Notes under the pieces: generated by a model
Told to the model about the DNA's origin: nothing
Seen by the model: the letters and a program-made list of their open reading frames with translations, nothing else
Databases searched by the model: none
Translations under genes and position numbers: made by a program
IMG/VR virus record: IMGVR_UViG_3300035670_000519
Coordinates: 1-40,737 of that record
Strand: one strand, 5' to 3'
DNA from: a virus
DNA length: 40,737 bases
In this document: in pieces, positions 20,311 through 29,400 of the stretch
Layout: each line of letters opens with the position of its first letter
How positions within the stretch are numbered: position 1 is the first letter of the stretch

Positions 20311-22878
20311 TTATTTAAATGCATTTATAGTTGGTTGTAGTAATGAATTAGAACGTTTTTCTTTGATTAAATCTTTAGCTAAATAATCTATTACTACTTT
20401 TAATTCACCAGCAGAATTTATACCTAATATTTTGATTTCACCAGTGTGTTGCATGATTACTTGCCCAACTGCTGAAGTTCTAGCTTGACCCTTAACTTGT
20501 GAATACATAGATTGTAAAGCGGCTAATTGTTCTGGGGAAGCTTTATTCCAAGCTTTAGTCATTCCTATTCCAGCTAAACCTTGTTCTTGAAGTTGTGCTA
20601 TAACATCTGAAGATACACCTTTAGATTCTAATTCTTTAAGATTTTGATTCCAATTAGTTAGTTCTTTAAGGTATCTATTCATTCTAGCTTTCAATTTAGA
20701 TGGGCTAAAGTTTTCATATTGCATTTTACCAAAAACAGTATCAAATCCAACTAATTTAGATAAAGCAGAATCAATTTGTTTAGCAACGTCATCCCAAGCA
20801 TCAGCTAATTTTTTAGCAGCAGCGGCAGCATCTTTAGTATCATCTGATATGGCATTTGTAACATCAAATTGATGTCTTTTGTCATCTTCATCTTTTTTCT
20901 TTGGTTTAGGTTTAATTTCGGATAATTTATTGATAACATCTTGTGAACCTTTACCAACTAAATTTTCAAAAGCATTATTAGTAATTCCAGCAAATAATGA
21001 AGTCATTTTAAATGTAGCACTATCACCTATTTCTTTTGCAGCATCATTCATTATTTTTTCATTTGTTTTAATGGTTTCTTGTAATAAATCCCACGAACTA
21101 TTTTTAAAATCACCTGGATCTTTTTCATCAAATCTAGTTTCTATAGTCCAATTGGAAATTCCAAGATGTTCAGCCATTTTGCTTTTCATCATTTTATTCC
21201 ATTCTTCAGATAATTTATTAAAAACTACTGAAAAATAGTGTGCTACTTTATCTACTGCCCATTCAACCATACCAGCAACGCCAAATACTACTATTTGTAT
21301 AGCGGCCATAAATGAAGTTGTAAACATTAATAAAATATTATCAGTATTTGCTATTATAGTTGCTATTGTAGAAAGTCCAGTTGCAAAGACACCAAACGTG
21401 GCAACAGCAATATTACCTACTGTCATCAAAGTATCTATAGATACAGCTAATACTTCTATCCACATAACTGTATTATCTACTAAACCTTGAATTCCATCTT
21501 CACTATCAGCTAATCCTGTAAGATTTAATAATTGATTAAATGCATCTTCAATAGCCGGTGCTAATTTATCATCAAAAGCTTCAACAATAGGATCCATTTT
21601 ACTTACTAAATCATCTAAAATATTTATTACATCATCTAATAAGAATTTATATCTTTCAAATATTTTAGCGGTAGTTTCACCACGGAATGATTCAAACTTA
21701 TCTAAGATAGTTGCCCATTTGCCACTTGCTGTTTGTGCCATTTTTTCTTGCATTTTATAGAAAGTACCACCTTTTTCAGTGGCTAATTGAAATGCTAAAA
21801 TAACTTTATCTATTCCAATTTTTTTATCTTCCATATCTTTCTGAAGTCCTGGCATATATTGTTCTGCTGTTCCACCTTTAGTTTTAGCTTCTAATTTAGC
21901 CAATTCCATTAATGGATTAAATCCACCTTCACGGAACTGTCTTAAATTATCACCTGTTAATCTACCGGCTGTTATGGATTGTGCAATAGCATAAGATTGT
22001 GCTTTAAATTTTTCAGGGTCACCACGTGAAGTATCACCTAATAATTTAATCATAGGTAATGTATCTTTTTCTTTCATACCATATGTCATTAATTTTTGTC
22101 CAGCTTCCATAACATTTGGTATTGTAAAAGTAGAATAAGTTGCATAATCTTTTAAACTTTTCATTAATTTATCAGCACGTTCTAAAGATGTGTTCCAACT
22201 TTCTTGTTGTCCAGTTACTTTATCTATTTCACTACCTAAAACAGAAAAACCTATTCTATAATTTTCTAATACAGTATTATATTTAACACCTTCTTGAATC
22301 CAATCAGAAGTTAAATCAATACCTTGTTTAAACAGTACAATCATACCGGTTAAAGTTAATCCTAAAACAGTAGCAGCACCCAATCCTGCTAGATTTCTTC
22401 CAATTCCTAAAATATTTTCTTTTAAACCTTCAGCAGCATCTTCAGCATTTCTAAAACTTTTTTCAAATTTTTGAATTTCATTTACTATATTAGAATATGC
22501 TTTTCTATCTTCTGTATTATTACCAAGTCTTCCAATAGAATTAAGTAATTCATTTGAAGCTAATCTAGAAGTATTCATTATATTTTGTTGTTGAATTAAT
22601 TGTGAATTTAATCCACCTAAACGATTGGAAAAATTCAATATACTTGAACCCAATAATGAAAAACTACTAGCTGTGGAAGCTAACATACTATTTGTATTTA
22701 AATTTATGTTTTGGATATCACTATTTAATTGTGAAAAATTATTTCCCATATTAATATTTACAGGTGTTCTAGAAATATTAACTAAGGCATTTTGAACATT
22801 TTGAAGTTGTTGTATTGTTTGTTGTGTGCCGGTGCTGGTAACATTAACGTTTACATTTGAAATATTACCATTATTCAT
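20311..22878 (-). CDS. Tape measure protein
   Basis: An 855-residue protein setting tail length. I choose ATG 22878, six bases after AAGGGGG; an in-frame TTG at 22884 is nearer. Residues about 240-330 carry the conserved tape-measure N-terminal signature (ATYSTFTIPNVMEAGQKLMTYG, then RGDPEKFKAQSYAIAQ and GRLTGDNLRQFREGGFNPL). Two hydrophobic regions (about 165-190 and about 475-560) are the usual membrane-active segments. The N-terminus is Asn/Gln-rich and the C-terminal part is helical. It follows the G/GT chaperone genes as expected. Confidence 0.92.
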   Translation of the reverse strand: MNNGNISNVNVNVTSTGTQQTIQQLQNVQNALVNISRTPVNINMGNNFSQLNSDIQNINLNTNSMLASTASSFSLLGSSILNFSNRLGGLNSQLIQQQNIMNTSRLASNELLNSIGRLGNNTEDRKAYSNIVNEIQKFEKSFRNAEDAAEGLKENILGIGRNLAGLGAATVLGLTLTGMIVLFKQGIDLTSDWIQEGVKYNTVLENYRIGFSVLGSEIDKVTGQQESWNTSLERADKLMKSLKDYATYSTFTIPNVMEAGQKLMTYGMKEKDTLPMIKLLGDTSRGDPEKFKAQSYAIAQSITAGRLTGDNLRQFREGGFNPLMELAKLEAKTKGGTAEQYMPGLQKDMEDKKIGIDKVILAFQLATEKGGTFYKMQEKMAQTASGKWATILDKFESFRGETTAKIFERYKFLLDDVINILDDLVSKMDPIVEAFDDKLAPAIEDAFNQLLNLTGLADSEDGIQGLVDNTVMWIEVLAVSIDTLMTVGNIAVATFGVFATGLSTIATIIANTDNILLMFTTSFMAAIQIVVFGVAGMVEWAVDKVAHYFSVVFNKLSEEWNKMMKSKMAEHLGISNWTIETRFDEKDPGDFKNSSWDLLQETIKTNEKIMNDAAKEIGDSATFKMTSLFAGITNNAFENLVGKGSQDVINKLSEIKPKPKKKDEDDKRHQFDVTNAISDDTKDAAAAAKKLADAWDDVAKQIDSALSKLVGFDTVFGKMQYENFSPSKLKARMNRYLKELTNWNQNLKELESKGVSSDVIAQLQEQGLAGIGMTKAWNKASPEQLAALQSMYSQVKGQARTSAVGQVIMQHTGEIKILGINSAGELKVVIDYLAKDLIKEKRSNSLLQPTINAFK

Positions 22879-22902
22879 ATTCAACCCCCTTATCTTATAA
22901 AA

Positions 22903-22933
22903 ATAGGAATAGAAGTTAATCTTCTACCCCTAT
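22903..22933 (-). terminator. Terminator-like hairpin at end of GT gene
   Basis: Read leftward ATAGGGGTAGAAG, loop, CTTCTATTCCTAT and then TTTTATAAG. The stem has a 2-nt mismatch. It overlaps the last codons of the GT reading frame. Confidence 0.55.
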
Positions 22934-23682
22934 ATCTGAATCTTGTATAGTAATTAAATTATCACCTATTTTATTTTTAATACCATCTAATATTCTTATT
23001 AATTTTTCTTCATTAGCAATATCACTTTCTTCTTCTACGGAATCAAGTACAGAAGGTTTATTCATTATTTTGTTGATATCAGGAAGTTTCTTTCCACCTT
23101 CCCATATGCTAATAGAACAAAAGTTTGCAATTTGCCATGCTAGTAAGGTATTTTGTTTTAATTCCATTTCACCTTTTCTTATTTTAGCACGTCTTAATTG
23201 TTCTAGTTCATTTCTGGTATATTTTAAAGTTTGTTCTGGTAATAGATTAAAATTACAATAGGCCCATTCTATAAGTTTATTATAGTCTAGCCCTTCTTCA
23301 GGGCTACTTAGTTTGGGTCTTCGTTATTTACTTCTGTTTCATTACTATTTAATTCATCTAAAGTTTTACCTGTTAATTCTGGCATTGCATTTGCTGCTAA
23401 TTGTAAAACCATTGTAAAAGCTTCCATTTTATTTGAATATTCTTTAATTAAGTCACCAACTTTAATTGGTGTCAATGATTTATCTTCATCAACCATACAT
23501 GCCCATAAAATAACACATATTTTATAGAATGGTATTGATAAATCTGCCATAGTTTGTTTAACACCGATTAGTAAATTACTTAATATAATCCCTTTTTCTT
23601 CAATTAAAAATTCAGCTTCAGTACTTAATTTTGCTTTTCTTTCTTTATCCAATTTGTAAGTAATAAATGGTGTATTCTTCAT
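22916..23682 (-). CDS. Tail assembly chaperone fusion GT, -1 frameshift product
   Basis: The product of the upstream frame (23682-23311, 124 residues) joined by a -1 frameshift to the downstream frame (23311-22919, 131 residues), giving about 255 residues. The slippery heptamer C CCA AAC lies at 23317-23311, right before the stop of the short protein, and a perfect 7-bp hairpin follows four bases later (23306-23288). The downstream frame is open from the slip site through MELKQNTLLAWQIANF to the stop and has no good start of its own. This is the standard G/GT arrangement between the tail tube and tape measure genes. The fusion recruits tape measure protein during tail assembly. Confidence 0.85.
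23288..23317 (-). promoter_or_regulatory. Programmed -1 frameshift signal (CCCAAAC + hairpin)
   Basis: Read leftward: slippery CCCAAAC (23317-23311), spacer TAAG, then TAGCCCT-GAAGA-AGGGCTA (23306-23288). Slipping from CCA-AAC to CCC-AAA puts the ribosome into the frame that stays open to 22916. The stop of the unshifted frame, TAA, follows the slippery site immediately. Confidence 0.88.
23308..23682 (-). CDS. Tail assembly chaperone G (unshifted product)
   Basis: A 124-residue protein encoded directly after the tail tube gene. ATG 23682 follows AGGGGGAAGAATTAAA. It begins MKNTPFITYKLDKERKAKLS and ends in an acidic Asn/Glu-rich tail (LDELNSNETEVNNEDPN) that spans the frameshift site. It binds unfolded tape measure protein together with the GT fusion. 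Family recognised by gene order and frameshift architecture rather than sequence. Confidence 0.8.
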   Translation of the reverse strand: MKNTPFITYKLDKERKAKLSTEAEFLIEEKGIILSNLLIGVKQTMADLSIPFYKICVILWACMVDEDKSLTPIKVGDLIKEYSNKMEAFTMVLQLAANAMPELTGKTLDELNSNETEVNNEDPN

Positions 23683-23717
23683 TTTAATTCTTCCCCCTGA
23701 TTTAATTTAAATTTAAT

Positions 23718-23752
23718 AGGGAAGAAGGCAGTATTTCTACCACCTTATCCCT
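23718..23752 (-). terminator. Imperfect hairpin between tail tube and chaperone genes
   Basis: Read leftward AGGGATAAGGTGGTA-GAAA-TACTGCCTTCTTCCCT, with one or two mismatches. It may attenuate transcription so that the tube protein is made in excess over the chaperones. The T-tract is weak. Confidence 0.5.
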
Positions 23753-23760
23753 AATAATTA

Positions 23761-24444
23761 CTAAGCTAAGTCACCAGCACTGATTGTATACGTTGATATT
23801 CCGCCATTTTTAGCAACTGTAATAACTATAGGTGTAACTGCACCTTGTGTTAAAGTAATAGCTGAAGAAGCAACACCAGAAGCAACTACTTGACTAACAC
23901 CATTTGCTGTAATAGTTATAACTGCATCTGCTAAAGTAGGTGTGATTGTCATTGAAGCTGCAGTAGTAATAGCAACATAATTGTATTTTGTAGCACTAAA
24001 TGCTGGTGTTAATGTTCCATCACTAATAGTTAATGCTGATAAATCTGCTGCTAATGAACTAGGTTCTGAAGTTATTCTTAAGGTTGCTGTGAATGAAATA
24101 GGATCTTTAGGTGAAGCTTCACCGAATTTAAATGATTTTACCCAAGCATAAAATTGAACTTTTTTGCCAAGATTAACCAAATTAATTTCAACTTCCCTAG
24201 TAATACCAGATTTAGCATCAGCTTCCATTGCTATTTGTCCTGCAGTTGCAGTATAGAAGCCTTCGATATCAATTGTGCCATAATCTTTAAGACCAGAAAT
24301 AGTTTCAACAACTAAAGAATCTAAATCAGTTACGTCTACTTCAGTGTTTTCTAATGGAATACTGCCTATTTTTTTAACGTCATTAACTTTAATATTATTC
24401 CATGTAAAGGTTGAACCCTTTCCAAGTTTTGCATTTTGTGACAT
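23761..24444 (-). CDS. Major tail tube protein with cadherin-like C-terminal domain
   Basis: A 227-residue protein. The N-terminal domain (about 1-130) has the tail tube fold pattern (GSTFTWNNIKVNDVKKIGSI, ...VDVTDLDS..., FKFGEASPKDPISFTATLRIT). Residues about 135-225 form an added beta domain with the cadherin-like/Ig-like signature LSALTISDGTLTPAFSATKY...TITPTLADAVITITANG. Such domains decorate tail tubes and probably bind sugars or host surfaces weakly. Its codon choice is less AT-rich than the early genes, consistent with high expression. Confidence 0.88.
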   Translation of the reverse strand: MSQNAKLGKGSTFTWNNIKVNDVKKIGSIPLENTEVDVTDLDSLVVETISGLKDYGTIDIEGFYTATAGQIAMEADAKSGITREVEINLVNLGKKVQFYAWVKSFKFGEASPKDPISFTATLRITSEPSSLAADLSALTISDGTLTPAFSATKYNYVAITTAASMTITPTLADAVITITANGVSQVVASGVASSAITLTQGAVTPIVITVAKNGGISTYTISAGDLA

Positions 24445-24469
24445 GTTTAATTCCCCCTATAAAAATTAT

Positions 24470-24829
24470 TTATTGTGTTATTACTGAAAATATACAAAAT
24501 ATTTCACTTCTGTATTTTTCATCATTTCCTAACGATAATATATCACTTTCCATATTTACTTTTGCTATAACCACTTCATTATTTATATTATGTAATAAAG
24601 TTATTATTGATTCCATTCTTAAAATAGCATTATCGTAATCTAAATCACGAATATATATTTTAATTGATGGATTTCTAAAAATTATATTTTCTAAATCTTC
24701 AATAGGTGGTCTACCATCAATAGATGATATAAGACAAACATTATCTACAGCGTTTTGTGGAAGATTAGTAGTATAAGTATTTGGTTCTATATCTAATATT
24801 AAATCCCTTATATCATGTAATAATGACAT
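24470..24829 (-). CDS. Tail terminator-like protein
   Basis: A 119-residue alpha/beta protein encoded between the gp10-like and tail tube genes, where siphophages place the tail terminator. MSLLHDIRDLILDIEP, then a strand and the helix ILRMESIITLLHNI, match the minor-capsid/terminator fold layout. It would close the tail at the head-proximal end. Confidence 0.65.
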   Translation of the reverse strand: MSLLHDIRDLILDIEPNTYTTNLPQNAVDNVCLISSIDGRPPIEDLENIIFRNPSIKIYIRDLDYDNAILRMESIITLLHNINNEVVIAKVNMESDILSLGNDEKYRSEIFCIFSVITQ

Positions 24830-24832
24830 CTT

Positions 24833-25141
24833 TTAACCCCCTAAGAAAAAGTTTATTCTGTTAGCAATTTCTGTTGGCAATTTCTGTTCCCATTTTAATA
24901 CTATTGGTCTGAAGAAATTTCGTCTATATTCAACCCAGATTGCGTATCTAATATCATAACCTACTTTTCTACCACCAAAGATTGGTAAATTATAACCACT
25001 AGCTTTCAACGCACCTGTTATAACTGGACATGCCTGTTGTGTATCGTTGTAGATACCTTCAGCACATTTGTTAATTTCTTCATTAATAATACTTTGTAAA
25101 AAGTCAATAAATTGTGGAATTCTAGAATCTAAGTCATTCAT
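24833..25141 (-). CDS. HK97 gp10-like neck protein
   Basis: A 102-residue protein with the gp10-like pattern: an N-terminal helix, then ACPVITGALKASGYNLPI (the P-x-x-TG-x-L-x-x-S motif), then YAIWVEYRRNFFRPIVLKW (the Y-x-x-(W/Y)-VE-(Y/F) core, usually followed by R-P). These proteins sit at the head-tail interface. Start ATG after AGGGGTGATAA. Confidence 0.8.
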   Translation of the reverse strand: MNDLDSRIPQFIDFLQSIINEEINKCAEGIYNDTQQACPVITGALKASGYNLPIFGGRKVGYDIRYAIWVEYRRNFFRPIVLKWEQKLPTEIANRINFFLGG

Positions 25142-25178
25142 GTTATCACCCCTAATAATTAACCACCACGATAATTAT

Positions 25179-25193
25179 TATATAATATTACTA
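25179..25193 (-). promoter_or_regulatory. Late promoter-like element
   Basis: Read leftward TAGTAATATTATATA, about 37 bases before the start of the gp10-like gene. Confidence 0.6.
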
Positions 25194-25198
25194 AATAA

Positions 25199-25492
25199 TC
25201 ACAAATAATAAGTAGTATCTATAATTTTACCATCAATTAACGTATTTTCTTCAAACCAAAGTATTTTATATTCTTTATCTTCTATGATAAATATATCACC
25301 AGGATTACATTTAAAAATAGTTGTAAAGTTTAGATTAGATTGAAAAACATCATTATCAGCACTATATTTTATATTTGAACCATTAATTATTTTACCTTTA
25401 ATGATAATCATATTATAAATAGGTTTACCATCTTTATCCCAATCTAATACTTGTTTTAAAAAAATCTTATCTTTTTTAAACATATTATACAT
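25199..25492 (-). CDS. Head-tail stopper-like protein
   Basis: A 97-residue beta protein encoded between the adaptor and gp10-like genes, where head-closure (stopper) proteins are found. It ends GDIFIIEDKEYKILWFEENTLIDG, a strand-turn-strand typical of that fold. The assignment rests mainly on gene order. Confidence 0.6.
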   Translation of the reverse strand: MYNMFKKDKIFLKQVLDWDKDGKPIYNMIIIKGKIINGSNIKYSADNDVFQSNLNFTTIFKCNPGDIFIIEDKEYKILWFEENTLIDGKIIDTTYYL

Positions 25493-25505
25493 TATGGTTC
25501 ACCCC

Positions 25506-26291
25506 TTAAGCTTCACTATTTAAAGAAGTTAATAAATAAGTCCTTAAAATTCTTTGTGCTTCAACTGAATATAATTTGTATTCTGAACCAGGAAAATATA
25601 TTTCCCTATTTTTATTTATTTCAATTTCTTTTAATCCATAATGTTTTAAATCACTTCTTATTTTAGCATCACCATTCAATATGGCAATAGCTTCATGAAC
25701 ACAAGCTAATTTAACTAAATCAGTATCAGAAGTATTTATGTTATAATCCCATTCTGAAATTGGAAGGTATCTAGGGAATTGTAATTTTTGTGTTAATACC
25801 ATTTTATATCCTTGCCACATTTCACTATCAATATGTATAGTAGCTTGAATTAAAGAACGTATTCTATCATCAGTTGATGCCTGGTACCACGATTCAGCAT
25901 TCATTATTTGGGCTGCTAAAATATTAGCATCATCTATTTCTATGTATGTATTAACATCCTGTGTATGTTCTGGCATTAATCCAACATTAGTATTATCAAA
26001 ACTAAAAACAGTTTCTAAAGTTTCACGTCTTAAATCTGGATCACCGTTATTTATTGCTGATATTTCTAAATAAATATAAGGTGTTTTATTAGGTACAGTA
26101 TACCAAAATATATAAGTTCCAACATCAGTTCTATATCCAGATAAATCTAAATCTGTTCCTATTTGTACCATTTTATAATCATAAACCCTAAATACCGGAT
26201 TAGTTACATCTATAGGTGTTATGCCATCTGTTTTTGAAACAAAAGTATAAATTTTTTCTATAGATTGTCCTATCAAAGCTTTTTCAACCAT
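25506..26291 (-). CDS. Head-tail adaptor with extra N-terminal beta domain
   Basis: A 261-residue protein. The C-terminal part (about 115-261) matches phage head-tail adaptors: NAESWYQASTDDRIRSLIQATIHIDSEMWQGYK, ...LQFPR, then the KLACVHEAIAIL helix. The first ~110 residues form a beta domain (FVSKTDGITPIDVTNPVFRVYDY), not present in the minimal adaptor. They may decorate the neck. It is the first gene downstream of the 94-bp repeat element and of the promoter-like element at 26312. Confidence 0.75.
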   Translation of the reverse strand: MVEKALIGQSIEKIYTFVSKTDGITPIDVTNPVFRVYDYKMVQIGTDLDLSGYRTDVGTYIFWYTVPNKTPYIYLEISAINNGDPDLRRETLETVFSFDNTNVGLMPEHTQDVNTYIEIDDANILAAQIMNAESWYQASTDDRIRSLIQATIHIDSEMWQGYKMVLTQKLQFPRYLPISEWDYNINTSDTDLVKLACVHEAIAILNGDAKIRSDLKHYGLKEIEINKNREIYFPGSEYKLYSVEAQRILRTYLLTSLNSEA

Positions 26292-26311
26292 TTTATCACC
26301 ATCCTTTTTAT

Positions 26312-26326
26312 TATATAATATTACTA
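26312..26326 (-). promoter_or_regulatory. Late promoter-like element
   Basis: Read leftward TAGTAATATTATATA. It lies just after the 94-bp repeat element in the direction of transcription and about 20 bases before the adaptor start. Confidence 0.62.
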
Positions 26327-26339
26327 ATTTTTCTAGCTA

Positions 26340-26472
26340 TTTAGTAAAGGTTTATTAGAATAAGTTTAATCAGGTAAGGCTTTTTTTTCATGTTCTATTA
26401 TATATATATAGAACATGAAATCAAATTTCTTACCTTAGTAAGGGTTTATTAGAATAAGTTTTACTAATAAAT
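26340..26472 (-). repeat. Diverged copy of the early 93-bp element
   Basis: Read leftward this carries TTAGTAAAACTTATTCTAAT, then AAACCCTTACTAAGGTAAG, then an AT-rich hairpin with arms TTCATGTTC and GAACATGAA followed by A's. A second GATTAAACTTATTCTAATAA copy lies 94 bp further on. The early array at 482-690 has the same order, orientation relative to downstream genes, and a 93-bp period. The hairpin arms differ (GTTC/GAAC here, GTC/GAC there) yet remain complementary. Confidence 0.85.
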
Positions 26473-26475
26473 TAA

Positions 26476-26498
26476 AAAAGGGATATATATCCCCTTTA
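26476..26498 (-). terminator. Terminator after the 1492-residue virion gene
   Basis: Read leftward AAAGGGGATATATATCCC followed by TTTTTTAATT. It overlaps the stop codon. It resembles the hairpin at 20276-20293. Confidence 0.75.
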
Positions 26499-29400
26499 AT
26501 AATTTGTTCTACTATCATTATCTTTTCTATTAGTTCTTGAATTAATATCTGATTTTTCTGTTCTACTTTCAGGTCCTTTACTTTTTATTCTAGACATTAT
26601 TTCATTTCTAATTCTTCCTGACTTATTAATTAATCTAGCGATATAATTATTAAATATTTTAAATCTACTTATAATATTCTTTGAAATCAAAACACTTTTT
26701 TGATTAAAAACACTTAAATTATTTACAATTAATTTCCTAAATATATTAGTATAATTCAACAAATTATTAATATTTAAATTGTTGTTAATAAATTTATTCA
26801 TGTAAATAGTTTTTATTTTAATTAATTTAATATTATTAAATATTATTTTATCTATGTAAATAGTTTTTATTTTAATTAATTTAATATTTGTATTTACATA
26901 TTTGAATAAATTAATAGTTTTAGAATTACTTAAACTTAAATTATTAGTTAAATTTTTAATCCTGTTAATAAATTTAAATAATACATAACTTAAATTAATA
27001 TTATTTTGAATTTTTTTAAATATTTCTGAAGTTTTAAAATGTGCAAAATTTAAATTTATAATTGTGTTTTTGTAAATATTTTTAATATAATTATTTAATA
27101 CTTTAATATCTAAATTAATAGTTTTACCAGTTATTTTTTGAATAAAGTTATCTTGTTTTAAATAAAGTACAAATAATTTATGTAAAGTTTTTAATGCTTG
27201 TAATTCATTATGTATTTGTAAATCTGTACTAATATTTTTCAATATATTAACGATTTTAAAACCTTCTAAATTAATTGTATTAATAATACTTTTGTTTATA
27301 CTTTTAATCAAATTATTTGAATTGATTATCTGAATATTCAGGTATTTATTTGTAGCTTTAGTTAAGTTATTAAATAATTTTAAATTAACATTTATAGTTT
27401 TAATTAAGTTAATAGTTTTTAAATTTAATAATTTAATATTATCTGTAATTTTTTTATCTACTAATCTTAAAATATTTGAAGATAAATTTAATGAATTTGA
27501 TATTAATTTAGTAAAAACATTAAAGAAGCTTATATTATTTAGTAATTTTATATTTGTAAGTATATTTTTAGTCAAGTTAATAGTTTTTAAATTTAATATT
27601 TTAATATTATTTGAAATAAATTTATTTAAATTCTTTGTATAAGTTGAATAATTATTCAATTTTATGTCATTTATCAAAGTCTTTAAAATATTCATACTAA
27701 AACTAAATAAATTAAATATTTTAAAATTACTAATTATTTTTTTAGATATATTGACTATTTTAATATTATTTAGATTCACTAAATTATTAACTTTTTTATT
27801 AATACTATTTATTTTACTATTTGTGATTTTAATAGTATTTGTAATTAATTTACTAAGTATTTTAGTATAATTCACTAAATTATTTATACTAAACATTTTA
27901 CTAATAAATTTACTAGTATTTTTTATTAAATTAATAGATTTAGCAGTGTTCACTATTTTAGAATAAGTAGTAGTATCATTAACTTCATAACTAATATAAT
28001 AATCTGGATTTAATTCAACTGAATTATTTATTGTCACTGTATTTATTTCTTCAAATAAATTTCTATTAGATTGTATAGAATTATTATTATTTAAAATACA
28101 TTCTTTAATCTTTTTATCTTCATAAGTACTATAAATTAATCTTAGATTATTAGAATCAATTTTATTTAAAGAAGTATACCATTTATTAACTGAAGTAGAA
28201 TCGACAGTTGTTGTTGATGTTACTGATAAAGTTCCACTATTATTATTAACTAATATAGTTTTTAAATTATAAGTTCCACTTTGATTATAACAAACTATTG
28301 CATTATTAGTAGTAGTATCTATTGAAGATATACCTGTTAAAGATACACCATCTATAGTAATTGATTTTACATTTTCAGCTGATAATTCTTGTCTATTAGT
28401 TATATTTAAAGTGTTTCCATCAATAGTCAATATTCTTCCGTATAATTTACCAAAAGGACAAATCACTAAATATTTATCAGTATCTAATTTAGTTAAACTA
28501 ACAACAGAAGAATCTAAACCAGTAGTATTAGTAGTTTTTGTTATAGTAGTTCCACTTACATCACAAAGGAATATTTGTGGTTGATAATAATCATCTACTA
28601 CTAAAAATCTGGAATCAGAAATTCTAATTTGTTCTGATATTCCATAAGAAGAACCAGTTTTAAAAGTTTGTGATCCACCCCAACTTATAATATCATTACT
28701 AATAGTTAATATTCTAGCACTTGAAACAGCTTGATAATTATAACCTATAACTACTTTATTATCAGATAATTTAGTTAGGTTTAATCTATTTAAATTTGAA
28801 ATATTATTAGTACTGAATAAAGTTTGTTCATTACCCCAAGTTATATCATTACCATTATAAGTTCCTATTTTACCATATAAAACCCTAGTATAAGTTGGTG
28901 AACCACTATAACCTTTATCATATACTTCTAATATTTTATTATTGGCAAAAACTACAGTTGCCCTATAATCTTCATCAGTTGTATTTATAGTAGAACTTAA
29001 TTTTTTATATCCAGGTGTAAAATTTAATGAAGTTGTAAGTGTTTTAATTATAGTGCCACCAGATATTTTTGTTATTAAATCGCTAATACTTAAATTATTT
29101 ACTAAATTTTTAAATCTTCCAATATTTTTATTAGCACTTAATTTTAAATTAGCAGTTAAATTTTTAAAATATTCTTGGAAACTAACAGTTTGTCCCCATT
29201 TAGTTCCATCACCCCATTTAAGTCCAGTTCCCCATTTTACGGCAACTTTACCTTTAATAGCTTGTCCTAATGTTTTAAAACTGTTTACTATATTTTTAGA
29301 ATATGCAGTTCTAATACCAAAATTCCAAGTAGTTTTATCTGAAATACCAGGAAAGTTTATAAAAGCTGTAGCATCAATTTTTATATAATAATCATTACCC

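Noticed and set aside
20879-21238. Rightward 119-residue frame
   Set aside because: Antisense to the tape measure gene and without a ribosome binding site.
22916-23167. Independent 83-residue gene
   Set aside because: The frame is open upstream to a slippery site and there is no ribosome binding site at the internal ATG; it is the C-terminal half of the GT fusion.
27664-27870. Rightward hydrophobic 68-residue frame
   Set aside because: It is the antisense shadow of the K/N/I repeat region; no ribosome binding site or independent context.
29053-29388. Rightward 111-residue frame
   Set aside because: Antisense to the giant virion gene, with composition expected of a shadow frame.
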